Shown here: piece after piece, positions 8,167 through 16,663 of the stretch | Numbering within the stretch: position 1 is the first letter of the stretch | Layout: each line of letters begins with the position of its first letter | IMG/VR virus record: IMGVR_UViG_3300007540_000075 | Span: 1 to 28,596 of that record | Strand: one strand, 5' to 3' | Length of the DNA: 28,596 nt | From: a virus | Notes under the pieces: model-generated | The model's database searches: none | What the model saw: only the letters and a program-made list of their open reading frames with translations | What the model was told of the DNA's origin: nothing | Made by a program: the position numbers and the translations under genes

Positions 8167-8337
8167 ATGTTGAAATGGATCTTGGTGTTTATCTTAGTAC
8201 AGGGGGACACCATCTATTTCAAACATGGTGGTGTCTTTATGAATCCCGAAGAGTGTGAGATTACACGGTTAATGCTCCCACCTCAAATTAACATTGAAAG
8301 TGTTTGCGTAGAAACAGATCAGGTAAAAGACATATGA
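8167..8337 (+). CDS. 56-residue protein with N-terminal hydrophobic segment
   Basis: Short frame starting MLKWILVFILVQGDTIYF and ending VCVETDQVKDI. The first 11 residues are hydrophobic and the rest is soluble, with cysteines at ~30 and ~47. It fills the gap between 8157 and the next gene and ends in an ATGA overlap with it. The AGGTAGGTGATTGTC stretch before the ATG offers a modest ribosome site. It could be a small secreted or membrane-tethered lysis accessory; no lipobox is present, so a classic outer spanin is not supported. Confidence 0.5.
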   Translation: MLKWILVFILVQGDTIYFKHGGVFMNPEECEITRLMLPPQINIESVCVETDQVKDI

Positions 8338-8654
8338 CTGAATTAGAAAAGTACGACACAAACGGTAACGGCAAATTAGATCCAGAAGAGATGATGGCGA
8401 TTGAGTTAGAAGATCGCCGTAGACGGATGGAAGATGAAGATGCCCAGCGTGACCAGCAACGTAAGATGGTCTGGTTCGTACTTTTCGGCATGTTAGGGTA
8501 CCCACTGTTTGTGATCTTCTCTGCACTTGCTGGCTTAGATCAAGCGTCTGACATTCTCGGTAGCATGGCAACAATCTATTTCCCTGCAACCAGCATGATC
8601 CTTGCCGCATTCTTTGGTGCATCTGCGTACATGGCTAAGAAGGAATCTAAGTAA
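8334..8654 (+). CDS. EF-hand membrane protein of the lysis region
   Basis: 106 residues from the ATG at 8334, which overlaps the upstream stop by ATGA; an upstream in-frame ATG at 8304 lies inside that gene and is unlikely. Residues 8-19 read D-T-N-G-N-G-K-L-D-P-E-E, a textbook EF-hand loop with acidic or polar ligands at 1, 3, 5, 9 and 12, Gly at 6 and Leu at 8. An acidic/basic helix follows, then two membrane spans (residues ~45-65 and ~79-99). Location just before the holin suggests a lysis or membrane role, possibly calcium-responsive. Only one EF-hand is seen, so it may pair in a dimer. Confidence 0.65.
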   Translation: MTELEKYDTNGNGKLDPEEMMAIELEDRRRRMEDEDAQRDQQRKMVWFVLFGMLGYPLFVIFSALAGLDQASDILGSMATIYFPATSMILAAFFGASAYMAKKESK

Positions 8655-9049
8655 TGTTAACAGCACTCCTCGGTCCAGCCACACAACTGCTTGATAAGTT
8701 TGTTGAAGACAAAGACAAAAAGAATGAACTGGCTCATGAAATTGCAACAATGGCAGAGCGTCATGCCCAAGAGTTAGCGAAGGGCCAGTTAGACATTAAC
8801 AAAGAAGAAGCCAAACACCGCTCTATCTTCGTTAGCGGATGGAGACCCTTCGTGGGCTGGACATGTGGGGCTGCTCTGTGTTATCATTTTATCTTAGCAC
8901 CGCTGATTCTGTTCGGAGTTGGCATCTCAGGGCACACTGTTCCCCCACTACCTGAATTTGACATGGGAAGTCTCATGACTGTACTCATGGGCATGTTAGG
9001 TCTTGGTGGTCTCAGAACATTTGAAAAGACAAAAGGGTTAACAAAATAA
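8654..9049 (+). CDS. Holin, 3-TM GTA-holin-like family
   Basis: 131 residues. An N-terminal helical region (residues 1-55) is followed by S-G-W-R-P-F-V-G-W-T at ~61-70, the hallmark of the GTA_holin_3TM family, then hydrophobic segments at ~68-91 and ~104-120. These proteins form membrane lesions that release the endolysin. The start is in a TAATG overlap with the EF-hand gene, and the stop overlaps the endolysin start (TAATG). Order holin - endolysin supports the assignment. Confidence 0.75.
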   Translation: MLTALLGPATQLLDKFVEDKDKKNELAHEIATMAERHAQELAKGQLDINKEEAKHRSIFVSGWRPFVGWTCGAALCYHFILAPLILFGVGISGHTVPPLPEFDMGSLMTVLMGMLGLGGLRTFEKTKGLTK

Positions 9050-9546
9050 TGTCAGGTTTTAACGAAGCAGTAAAGATGGTTTTGAAGCATGAAGGTGGCT
9101 ATGTGAATCACCCTTCAGATCCGGGCGGGGAGACTAACTTTGGGATTTCAAAGAGAGCGTATCCAGAAGTCGATATCGCCAACCTTACAGAAGAAGAAGC
9201 TGCTGAAATTTATCGGGCGGATTATTGGGGTAAAATTAAAGGTGATCTGCTTCCTGTACCTGTTGCTATTCTTATCTTCGACTGGGCTGTTAACTCAGGT
9301 GTTAGCAGAGCTGTTAAAGCTCTTCAGACGGCTGTTGGTGCTGACGCAGATGGGGTACTAGGCAGTCGCACTGTAGCGTCTGTCACAGCGGCTTACGATG
9401 CGTCTCCGAAGGATGTATGCGACTCAATCACAAACCTCAGACAGTCCTTTGTACGAAACATTCCTACATACAACGTATTCGGCAAGGGTTGGGAACGTCG
9501 TATTCAAGAAACACATGACTTTGCTATGGAGCACTTAAATGGCTAA
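9049..9546 (+). CDS. Endolysin, glycoside hydrolase 108 family
   Basis: 165 residues, a normal length for GH108 lysozymes. The catalytic region has LKHEGGYVNHPSDPGGETNF (glutamate at ~15 in the EGGY motif) and G-I-S-K-R, then YRADYWGKIKGDLLP. The C-terminal part (VNSGVSRAVKALQTAVGADA, DGVLGSRT) is the PG-binding type 3 domain usual in this family. It would cleave peptidoglycan after the holin opens the inner membrane. There is no signal peptide, consistent with holin-dependent release. The stop overlaps the next start by 8 bases. Confidence 0.85.
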   Translation: MSGFNEAVKMVLKHEGGYVNHPSDPGGETNFGISKRAYPEVDIANLTEEEAAEIYRADYWGKIKGDLLPVPVAILIFDWAVNSGVSRAVKALQTAVGADADGVLGSRTVASVTAAYDASPKDVCDSITNLRQSFVRNIPTYNVFGKGWERRIQETHDFAMEHLNG

Positions 9547-11455
9547 GGGCAAAACTTTTAAAGGATTCAGTGATGAGCAAATGAAGCGCATTGCTGGCAA
9601 GTTAGGGTTTCAAGGACCAGTCGAAAACTTCGGTCAGTTCTTACAGTCTAACCCTGCAATGGCGGCTAAGTATGCTGGACTTGAAGCAAAGGCTAAGATG
9701 AAATTTGCTGAAGGTGGGGATGTTCCTGATCCAAATCAACCTGCTGGCACAGGAACTGACGCAGAAAATCAAACTCCTCCTATATCTGGTATTGGGGAAG
9801 AAACTGCAGAAAGAATGCAATCACCTACTATACCAGAAGGTGGGGCTTACATTCCTGCGACTGTTACAAAAACAGACGAGCAAGATATTACTGAAGGCAC
9901 AGGTCAGGTTGCAGATGAGGGGCAGCAGGTAAAGACTACGTCAACTACAACGAAAACAGTTGAAGATCCTACAACAATGACTGCAGCGCAAATTGAAGCG
10001 CAAAAGGCAGAAGAGGCTATTCGTAAAGAGACCGAAGCGAATAAAGCAGTAAAAGGTGAGGTAGGTGAAAAGTCTTTAGTTGACGCAGAAACAATGGACC
10101 CACTGAGCACGCAGGCTGGATCTGTACCTGCTGCACAGATAAAAGATGCAGTACAAGTAAAAACACCGAAATCTCGTACACTTGAGTCTGGCGAACTTGT
10201 TGAAGCAACAGCTGATGCTGCTAAAGCTGCTGCATTTGCCGAAGAAGTTCAAGCTGCTACAGCTAATCCAACAGCCGCTGCAACAGTTAAAGGTCAATTA
10301 AATGACCTTATGTCTGATTTTGATGATGGGCAAACTCCTGCATGGGCTGCTGGTGCGCTTCGTAATGCGACAGCTCAGATGGCCGCACGTGGACTTGGTG
10401 CTTCTTCAATGGCTGGTCAGGCACTTGTACAAGCTGCTATGGAATCAGCACTTCCAATTGCACAGGCAGACGCTCAGACGCAAGCAACATTTCAACTGCA
10501 GAACCTGTCTAACCGTCAGGCTCGTGCAATGTTAGCTGCAGAGCAACGTGCTCAGTTTATCGGTCAAGAGTTTGATCAACAATTCCAAGCACGTGTTGCC
10601 AATGCTGCAAAGATTAGTGACATTGCTAACATGAACTTTACTGCAGAGCAGCAGATTGCACTTGAAAATGCTCGTTTAGCACAGACAGTTGATCTGGCAA
10701 ACTTAGATAACAGACAAGCAATGGCATTAGCTGAAGCTGCACAAATTGCGTCTTTGGAAACACAGAACTTGGGTAACCGGCAACAAGCTGCTGTACAAAA
10801 TGCGCAAGCATTTCTGCAGACAGATTTAGCTAACTTGAGCAACGAACAACAAACAACGCTGTTCAACGCACAGTCTAACATTCAAGCTTTGTTATCTGAT
10901 CAAGCCGCTGAAAATTCTGCTAAACAATTTAATGCCACTTCACAAAATCAAGTGGACCAATTCTTTGCTGGCCTATCCACGCAAGTCAAACAATTCAATG
11001 CAACTCAAACAAATGCGATGACGCAGTTTGATGCTACGAATGCAACAGATGTTGCCAAATTTAACTCTGCCATGAAAGATATGAGAGAGCAATTCAACGC
11101 AAACAATCAGCTTGTGATTGCACAATCAAATGCTCAATGGCGCAAAGATATTGCGACAATTGACAACGCTTCTACAAACGCAGCAAATGAATTTAATGCA
11201 AAGTCGCTACTAGATATTTCTAACCAAGCGTATGATAATCTGTGGCAACAGTTTGAAGACGTTGTTGAATATGCGTGGAAGTCTGGGGAAAATGAACGAA
11301 ATCGTATCAACGAACTTGTGCGGACACAGATCGGTGCAGATGCTACATTGAAAGCTGCCGAACTACAGTCTGACGCAGAATCGTCTAGCGCCCTTGGTGG
11401 GTTCTTTGCCAGTGCATTGTTTGGCTCTGGCGGGTTCATGAGCAGATTAAAGTAA
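9539..11455 (+). CDS. Large Ala/Gln-rich helical virion protein
   Basis: 638 residues. The N-terminal ~60 residues (GFSDEQMKRIAGKLGFQGPVENF, in outline) are followed by a disordered, acidic Thr/Pro/Glu-rich linker (~60-200). Residues ~260-600 form a long helical region with repeated N-x-x-N-R-Q-(Q)-A and A-N-L-(D/S)-N-(R/E)-Q units, rich in Ala, Gln and Asn. The end is hydrophobic (ALGGFFASALFGSGGFMSRL). Proteins of this style are common structural proteins in marine phages. It begins inside the endolysin 3' end and precedes the internal proteins, so an inner-core or ejection role is plausible but unproven. Confidence 0.6.
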   Translation: MAKGKTFKGFSDEQMKRIAGKLGFQGPVENFGQFLQSNPAMAAKYAGLEAKAKMKFAEGGDVPDPNQPAGTGTDAENQTPPISGIGEETAERMQSPTIPEGGAYIPATVTKTDEQDITEGTGQVADEGQQVKTTSTTTKTVEDPTTMTAAQIEAQKAEEAIRKETEANKAVKGEVGEKSLVDAETMDPLSTQAGSVPAAQIKDAVQVKTPKSRTLESGELVEATADAAKAAAFAEEVQAATANPTAAATVKGQLNDLMSDFDDGQTPAWAAGALRNATAQMAARGLGASSMAGQALVQAAMESALPIAQADAQTQATFQLQNLSNRQARAMLAAEQRAQFIGQEFDQQFQARVANAAKISDIANMNFTAEQQIALENARLAQTVDLANLDNRQAMALAEAAQIASLETQNLGNRQQAAVQNAQAFLQTDLANLSNEQQTTLFNAQSNIQALLSDQAAENSAKQFNATSQNQVDQFFAGLSTQVKQFNATQTNAMTQFDATNATDVAKFNSAMKDMREQFNANNQLVIAQSNAQWRKDIATIDNASTNAANEFNAKSLLDISNQAYDNLWQQFEDVVEYAWKSGENERNRINELVRTQIGADATLKAAELQSDAESSSALGGFFASALFGSGGFMSRLK

Positions 11456-11473
11456 ATAACAGGAGCAATAATC

Positions 11474-11698
11474 ATGTCAATAGAAATGGCTGGTGCGTAC
11501 AGTAACTTCCTAAAAAAATATCAATCAATGAAGAAGCCAGTGCAGGAAGCCCCGCAGACTGGGTTATTGGCACGTAAGAATGTAAAACCTAAAGTAATGT
11601 CAAACACACAAGACGATGCATTCAGCTCAATTGCTGAATACGTTGACTTTATTCGTGAACAAAGGATGAAAAATGGCAAAGACAAAAACTCCGTTTGA
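11474..11698 (+). CDS. Small hypothetical virion-region protein
   Basis: 74 residues with AACAGGAG before the ATG. Charged, with a TGLLARKN segment that resembles the RGLMARRS end of the following 172-residue protein, which may be a shared short motif for virion assembly or processing. The last 26 bases overlap the next gene. No known domain. Confidence 0.55.
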   Translation: MSIEMAGAYSNFLKKYQSMKKPVQEAPQTGLLARKNVKPKVMSNTQDDAFSSIAEYVDFIREQRMKNGKDKNSV

Positions 11699-12191
11699 TG
11701 GCCCCATTCCGGGTATGTCATTGACTGCTGAGCCAAAGAGTCGTCCATGGCGTAGGCCAGCTCAAGTGTCGAACGTAGATGATGCATTAGTTATGTATCT
11801 GCCTATGTTCCAAAGTTCTGAGTTCGCAATATTACTGAGCGAACAAATTGAGAATGGTGTGCCTCTCACTGCCATTGCAAACATCTTTATCACTGCCGCT
11901 GTCATGGAAGGCAAGCATACTATTGATGTTGGCATACTTATTGCTCCAGTACTTATTGAGTTAATGCTTTCTATTGCCGATTCTCTGGGCATTGAACCTA
12001 CAGTAGGGACAGAAGAAGGGCTGTACGATGACGGTAAAGACAAGTCCCTTGAGATGATTCGTAGGGCCGTTAAGAATTCTAAGAAAGGTACTGAAGAAGA
12101 ACCTGCAATGAAGATGGAATCTGAAATGGCCGAAGAGCCTGTAGAGGCAGAGGCACCACGTGGGTTAATGGCTCGTAGGAGTGCAATGTAA
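11673..12191 (+). CDS. Virion-associated protein of unknown function
   Basis: 172 residues. The opening PFDGPIPGMSLTAEPKSRPW and the adjoining RRPAQ motif recur in marine phage proteins near internal virion genes. A central hydrophobic helix region (residues ~60-110, AIANIFITAAVMEGKHTIDV) is followed by an acidic C-terminal tail ending RGLMARRSAM. Overlaps the gene before by 26 bases and the next by TAATG. Probably a minor structural or ejection-complex component. Confidence 0.55.
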   Translation: MAKTKTPFDGPIPGMSLTAEPKSRPWRRPAQVSNVDDALVMYLPMFQSSEFAILLSEQIENGVPLTAIANIFITAAVMEGKHTIDVGILIAPVLIELMLSIADSLGIEPTVGTEEGLYDDGKDKSLEMIRRAVKNSKKGTEEEPAMKMESEMAEEPVEAEAPRGLMARRSAM

Positions 12192-13279
12192 TGGCTTTTA
12201 AACTTAAGCACTTTTTAGCTGGTGCAGCAACAGAAGCAACCAACATTAATGAAGAACGCCGTAAGCGTGCCATGGAAATGCTTCAGGCTTCTATGGAGAT
12301 GCAGGGTAAATCGCTTTTAAATGACAACAAAGCACGTAAAGAACAAGGCAAAGAATTAGAAGTTGCTGCGGCGGGGCTGCGCAGATTAAATCTCAACGAT
12401 GCGCAGATTAATCGTGTTTTAAATGAAGGCGTTGATTTTGCTAACGATTTTGTAGAGAAGGCACCAATAGCAGCTAAAGCTAGAGGAGTCACTCCAGATA
12501 TATTTGTGACCATTGCAGACCCAGATGCCCCGCTAATTCCCGTAAGTGAATACATTAATAGAGGTGACATTGCTGGACGTGTTGAGGTTGGCTCATTTAA
12601 GCGTGTTGAAGGGTTGCCTAAATCTATCTTTGGTGGCACTTTCGACGTTGAACAAGATCAAACGATCAAACAGTATTCAAGCACTACTGGTTTGCCTATT
12701 GATGAAGCGCCACAAGAACGTATTTCCGCCCCCAAAGGTACTATTGACATCATGGGAATGATACCGGGAGAGACGCCTGAAGGTTTTGGGCTAACCCCTA
12801 ATACTATATTTACAGCGGCTACTGACAAAATAGCTTCAGTGATGGGGCTAAAGGCAGGTGATTTTTTGGCGGATGGCACAAGAGCATGGACAAGCGACGT
12901 ACCAGCTAACAATATAAAATATCAGAATGCGCGTTTGGACCTAGCAAGAAGAGCGAATAACATAAAATTAGCAAACCCGAATACATCAGATATTGCAGTG
13001 GTGGCTCGTGCTATACAAGAATTTGAGGCTGACAATCCTGAGTTGTTTGAAGCCAGAAATGATGGATCTGACGATACGTCAGGTGGGGCAGTTACTGGCG
13101 GGGCAGTTACTGGCGGGGATGCCTTACAAAAAGCACTTGCCAAAGGAAGTCCAGCGCAAGTTGCGGCAGAGCTTTCTAAAGATCCTGGGAATGCAGGCAA
13201 AAGCCGGGAAGAGATAAATAAAATGGCAGCAAAATTGCTAAGCCAATACAAAGGTAGTGCAGCGGCGGGTGCTAGATAA
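12191..13279 (+). CDS. Internal virion protein, mid-size
   Basis: 362 residues. The N-terminal ~100 residues are helical and charged (EERRKRAMEMLQASMEM), the middle is mixed (PDIFVTIADPDAPLIPVSEY), and near residue ~270 there is a gly-rich linker with two identical GGAVTG units from a 15-bp tandem repeat at ~13084-13120. The C-terminus is helical (PAQVAAELSKDPGNAGKSRE). Lies between the 172-residue protein and the 1047-residue ejection-like protein, joined by TAATG at both ends. Comparable in place to T7 gp14/gp15, though no similarity can be shown. Confidence 0.55.
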   Translation: MAFKLKHFLAGAATEATNINEERRKRAMEMLQASMEMQGKSLLNDNKARKEQGKELEVAAAGLRRLNLNDAQINRVLNEGVDFANDFVEKAPIAAKARGVTPDIFVTIADPDAPLIPVSEYINRGDIAGRVEVGSFKRVEGLPKSIFGGTFDVEQDQTIKQYSSTTGLPIDEAPQERISAPKGTIDIMGMIPGETPEGFGLTPNTIFTAATDKIASVMGLKAGDFLADGTRAWTSDVPANNIKYQNARLDLARRANNIKLANPNTSDIAVVARAIQEFEADNPELFEARNDGSDDTSGGAVTGGAVTGGDALQKALAKGSPAQVAAELSKDPGNAGKSREEINKMAAKLLSQYKGSAAAGAR

Positions 13280-16200
13280 TGAGCTATAACGAAAACAGAC
13301 CTGACTTTTTAACTAAAGATGTCCTCACCCAAGATGAAAACTTCATAAACGATGCGTCTGCCTTTTTGTATAAGCGTACTGGTGAGGTGCTGACTGAGCC
13401 AGAAAAAGTATACGAGAAGTATCTTGAGCATATGCGCATCTCTGACGTTAATGAAGCAACAACTGTGCAGGACTATTACTACGCCCAACGAGCAGAAGAC
13501 GAAGACAAAGCTGAGATGGCACGTCTGTACCATGCGTATGACAAGATGGAAATGTTTCGCTCTGGGGAAGGTGTAGGTGACGCATTTAATAGGTTTACCG
13601 ACTACGCCGAAGGGATTTTAACTGCACCGTCTACAATTATCGGCGTCTTGACTGGTGGTGCAGGTAAAGCTGGGGCCATGGTCGGACAAGCAGTTGCTAA
13701 AACAGCAATCCGTAAGGCATTAATATCTGGATTAACTAAGAAGGGCGCACTTCGTGCGGCAGGTGTTGAGGGTGGTGTTGCTGCTGTGCAGGACATTGGA
13801 CGCCAAGCAACTCAGCTAGAGTTGAGTGATGATACCGGAGTAACTATACGTGAAGAATATTCTCCATTAGAAACGGGCATCAATGTCACTTTGAGTTCTG
13901 GTTTAGGTGGAGCACTTGGTGGTGCTGCTTCATATAGAGGTGCCGTGCAAGAAGCTACTGCACAGAGACGTGCAGCAATAGGTCTGGCCGCTGAAAAGCG
14001 TGGCGTAGCCCCTGCAGTAGAAGAAGCAAAGAAAGTATTAGAAGAATCTAAGCTAAACATACGTCCCATTGATGAGCTAAAAGTTCAACTTGGTGACAAG
14101 ATCCGTTCAGAAAAACTACTCACTCCGCTTGAGTCTGTCATTGCTCAGTTAGACGATGATACAACAACACGTATTCAAGCTGCTGCAACTGAGTTTGCAG
14201 AAAACATTGATATTAAGACATACCAAGATGGCACACGTCAGTCGATCACTGAAGCGATTGCAGATGCAATTGGTACAGAGAAGCTGGGAACAGACCGCTG
14301 GTCAACTATTTTAGATAAATATAAATTAACGAATGAGCAGTTCGGCTTAGTGTTTGCTGCCGATGTCTCTCGTGCCGCACGGTTAATGAACAAGCAAAGC
14401 CAGATTGCCCGCGTTAAAGCATTAACTTCCGGAATTGAAAGCATTGCAAGTAAGGTAGAAGGATCTGTAGGCGAGGATGCTTTAAATCAATACAGTGCAA
14501 TGAATGAAGCATTGAAAAGTTTTGCGTCTGGCGCACAAGGATTTGAGCGTATGCGCCGAGCAATGATGACATCAATGTTGCAGACAACTCAGCGGAACAT
14601 TGTTGGGGGCGGAGCACGTATTTTTGTAGATGCTATGAACACACTCAGTGAGCAGACCCTTCGTACAATTACAAGTAAACTAAACATTCCCTACACTGGC
14701 ATTGAGACTCGTGGTGGCGTAGGAGATATCTTTAAGTACATGATTAACCAAGAAGAAGCACAAGTTATTGTGGATGCATATTCACGTCAGATGCCACAGC
14801 AAGCACAGTATTTGTTTAGCAACTTTGTTGATGGTGCTAACTTAGGTGCCCGCACAGGTGCTGGTGGCGCGTTTGAAAAAATGGGTACTTGGTTAAACTT
14901 TGCCAACAGATACGCAGATAACTATTATAAAAGGGCTATCTTTTCCGGTGAATTGAACCGGCTAGCTAAAGTAAAATTCGACAAAGACATTATTCAACTC
15001 TTGCAAGATGGGGAATTTAATAAGATTACCCCTGATATGTTCAAGTACGCATCTGACAAATCATTAGAACTTTTGTATCAAAAGACGCCGAGCAAAAAAA
15101 CTGCTGCGGGCAGAGTAGCCAATACTTACTTAGATATTGATAAAATGGCTGGCGTAGGCATGCTTACTGGTCTTGTACTGCCATTCCCCCGTTTTGTATT
15201 CAATCAAATTAAATTCATGACTGAGTATGCACCTGCCATTGGTTTGATGATGCCCGGAGCGACTACCTCACAGAAACTTGCTAAGCAGTTGACTGGATTT
15301 GGTCTCATAGGTGGATTTGCTGCATTCAGGTCAACCCAACCCGACGGCAGTAACTGGTATGAATATACCCGTGAAAATGGACAGACGGCGGACTTACGGC
15401 CAACATTAGCAGGGCTAACACTGCCGTTGTATCTTGGGGACATTCTTCACAGATATATGACCGGGCAACCAAACGAAGTTGACAGCGAGGACTATGGAAA
15501 GATACTTAAGCAAGTGCAGGAGTTATCTTTAGGCACTGCATTTCGTGCAGGACAGGGCACGGCGTTAACAGATAGGTATATACCAGACGCACTTGGTGCG
15601 GTATTTGGTGAAGGCGAATTAGACATAGGTTCAGCAAAATTCTTTGGAACTGCAATTGGCGATTACGCCGCAACATTTTCTTATTCAATGCCTATGGGTA
15701 TTGCCCGTGACTTATACCAAATGACAGCTGAAGAAAATCGTCAAGTGGGAGAGACACGTGAAGGTATTACATTTTATGAAATCTTTAAGATGCGGGCTAC
15801 TCGTGGATTACCTGAACCAATGCGTCCGGAAAGGTCTCCTCGCTATGAGATCACTTCCCCGCAACCAACCCGTGTCGAGCTTCCATTATCTGCCCCAGTA
15901 ACAGGTATGACAATTTCACGTGCAAAGAATGCATTAGAAGAAGAGATGACTCGTCTGAAGCTTACTTCTTATGATCTGTACAAGCCAGTGCCATTCGGAC
16001 CTGCAGATGTAGCTATCCGCAAAGCATTGTCAGAACAATTGCCTCAGTATGGTGTTGCTGCTATTCAATCTGAGCGGTACCGTTCTGCGGACACTGATGG
16101 TGAGCGTAAAGAATTGTTACGTAATGAATTGCGTAGCAAAGTTAACGAAATTAAAAACGATGCATTTGAAGATCTGCGTGCTCGCATTAAGAGTGGTGAA

Positions 16201-16422
16201 GAGACTCGCTTCACAGTTGAAGATGTACTTAGATTTGAATTTGAATCTACCGGCACAAAGGCGCAGAGAAGGGACTTCAAGCCATTGTTTAAGAAACGTA
16301 CCGGGCAAGAGTTCAATGACTCTGACCCTGAAATGCTCAAGCGTGGTTTGATTATTCTTCAGGATTACATTGAGAGCACTAAGAGACTTGCTAAAGGCGG
16401 ATTAATGTCCCCGCGCAAATAA
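13279..16422 (+). CDS. Large internal virion / DNA-ejection protein (T7 gp16 analogue)
   Basis: 1047 residues, last gene of the rightward block. Residues ~110-220 contain three small-residue-rich hydrophobic stretches (IIGVLTGGAGKAGAMVGQAV, GVEGGVAAVQDIG, LSSGLGGALGGAASY) able to insert into membrane. Another hydrophobic region lies at ~620-690 (MLTGLVLPFPRFVFNQIKF, GFGLIGGFAAF). The rest is long and helical. Size, position after smaller internal proteins, and amphipathic segments match the T7 gp16 class that forms the trans-envelope ejection channel. I see no N-terminal lytic transglycosylase motif, unlike T7 gp16. The C-terminus ends KGGLMSPRK. The stop lies next to the converging terminator. 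Confidence 0.65.
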   Translation: MSYNENRPDFLTKDVLTQDENFINDASAFLYKRTGEVLTEPEKVYEKYLEHMRISDVNEATTVQDYYYAQRAEDEDKAEMARLYHAYDKMEMFRSGEGVGDAFNRFTDYAEGILTAPSTIIGVLTGGAGKAGAMVGQAVAKTAIRKALISGLTKKGALRAAGVEGGVAAVQDIGRQATQLELSDDTGVTIREEYSPLETGINVTLSSGLGGALGGAASYRGAVQEATAQRRAAIGLAAEKRGVAPAVEEAKKVLEESKLNIRPIDELKVQLGDKIRSEKLLTPLESVIAQLDDDTTTRIQAAATEFAENIDIKTYQDGTRQSITEAIADAIGTEKLGTDRWSTILDKYKLTNEQFGLVFAADVSRAARLMNKQSQIARVKALTSGIESIASKVEGSVGEDALNQYSAMNEALKSFASGAQGFERMRRAMMTSMLQTTQRNIVGGGARIFVDAMNTLSEQTLRTITSKLNIPYTGIETRGGVGDIFKYMINQEEAQVIVDAYSRQMPQQAQYLFSNFVDGANLGARTGAGGAFEKMGTWLNFANRYADNYYKRAIFSGELNRLAKVKFDKDIIQLLQDGEFNKITPDMFKYASDKSLELLYQKTPSKKTAAGRVANTYLDIDKMAGVGMLTGLVLPFPRFVFNQIKFMTEYAPAIGLMMPGATTSQKLAKQLTGFGLIGGFAAFRSTQPDGSNWYEYTRENGQTADLRPTLAGLTLPLYLGDILHRYMTGQPNEVDSEDYGKILKQVQELSLGTAFRAGQGTALTDRYIPDALGAVFGEGELDIGSAKFFGTAIGDYAATFSYSMPMGIARDLYQMTAEENRQVGETREGITFYEIFKMRATRGLPEPMRPERSPRYEITSPQPTRVELPLSAPVTGMTISRAKNALEEEMTRLKLTSYDLYKPVPFGPADVAIRKALSEQLPQYGVAAIQSERYRSADTDGERKELLRNELRSKVNEIKNDAFEDLRARIKSGEETRFTVEDVLRFEFESTGTKAQRRDFKPLFKKRTGQEFNDSDPEMLKRGLIILQDYIESTKRLAKGGLMSPRK

Positions 16423-16443
16423 AAAACCCCTCATTGCGAGGGG
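16421..16443 (-). terminator. Intrinsic terminator of the leftward block
   Basis: On the minus strand, a 6-bp stem (CCCCTC / GAGGGG, loop GCAAT) is followed by six T. On the plus strand the stem is followed by no T run, so it should stop leftward transcripts only. It abuts the stop codon of the 1047-residue gene, protecting the late block from antisense transcription. Confidence 0.85.
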
Positions 16444-16512
16444 CTTGGAGAGTGTAGCCAGCACGGATGTACTGACTAGCAGGTGGGACTGTTAGCCAAT
16501 TGGCATATCCTC
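16421..16512 (-). ncRNA. Candidate small structured RNA between the converging blocks
   Basis: The gap after the 35-residue gene contains a strong sigma70-type promoter, then about 90 bases without a meaningful reading frame, then an intrinsic terminator. From the predicted start (near 16512): a palindrome GCCAATTGGC (16504-16495), a 10-bp stem with two G-U pairs and a 4-base AUCC loop (16478-16455), an unpaired pyrimidine-rich CUCUCC (16452-16447), and the terminator hairpin. The CUCUCC can pair with GGAGAG-type ribosome sites, such as that of the gene at 27988-28209. A four-codon frame (M-P-I-G) starts near the 5' end. The transcript is predicted, not observed; it could instead be a read-through 3' end. 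Confidence 0.55.
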
Positions 16513-16518
16513 TATATA

Positions 16519-16546
16519 GTTATAGCAATAGTTTATCAAATGTCAA
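16519..16546 (-). promoter_or_regulatory. Sigma70-like promoter (TTGACA-N16-TATAAC)
   Basis: On the minus strand, TTGACA at 16546-16541 and TATAAC at 16524-16519 are 16 bases apart. A second TTGACA at 16559-16554, which overlaps the stop codon of the 35-residue gene, has a weaker -10 (ATAAAC, 16536-16531) at 17 bases. Both point to the candidate small RNA. The -10 and spacing are the same as those of the promoter at 17687-17714. Confidence 0.7.
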
Positions 16547-16555
16547 TAGTATTTG

Positions 16556-16663
16556 TCAATTGGTATTCCTTAGCTTTCTACGTAGATGTCTAATTACAGT
16601 CTCCATTTCTTTCATGCGTTTCTTGAGTTCTTCAAATTCTTGTCTAATTTGATTCTCGCTCAT
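16556..16663 (-). CDS. 35-residue coiled-coil microprotein, coupled to nrdB
   Basis: Frame of 35 codons whose ATG overlaps the nrdB stop (ATGA). The product is nearly all helix: MSENQIRQEFEELKKRMKEM then a basic end RHLRRKLRN. Hydrophobic positions repeat in a heptad-like way, as in a short coiled coil. The ATGA coupling and the clean use of the interval up to the promoter support a real gene. A partner is unknown; NrdB is the obvious one to test because the two are co-translated. Confidence 0.55.
   Translation of the reverse strand: MSENQIRQEFEELKKRMKEMETVIRHLRRKLRNTN

Noticed and set aside
9049-9546. Lysogeny signs near the lysis cassette
   Set aside because: No integrase, repressor or attachment-like repeat seen anywhere in the window.
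16427-16443. Terminator read as bidirectional
   Set aside because: The T run exists only on the minus strand; on the plus strand the hairpin is followed by CTTGGAG.
16444-16512. Possible tRNA or tmRNA in the convergent gap
   Set aside because: No cloverleaf, T-loop (TTCRA) or CCA-like end can be drawn; only one long stem plus the terminator.
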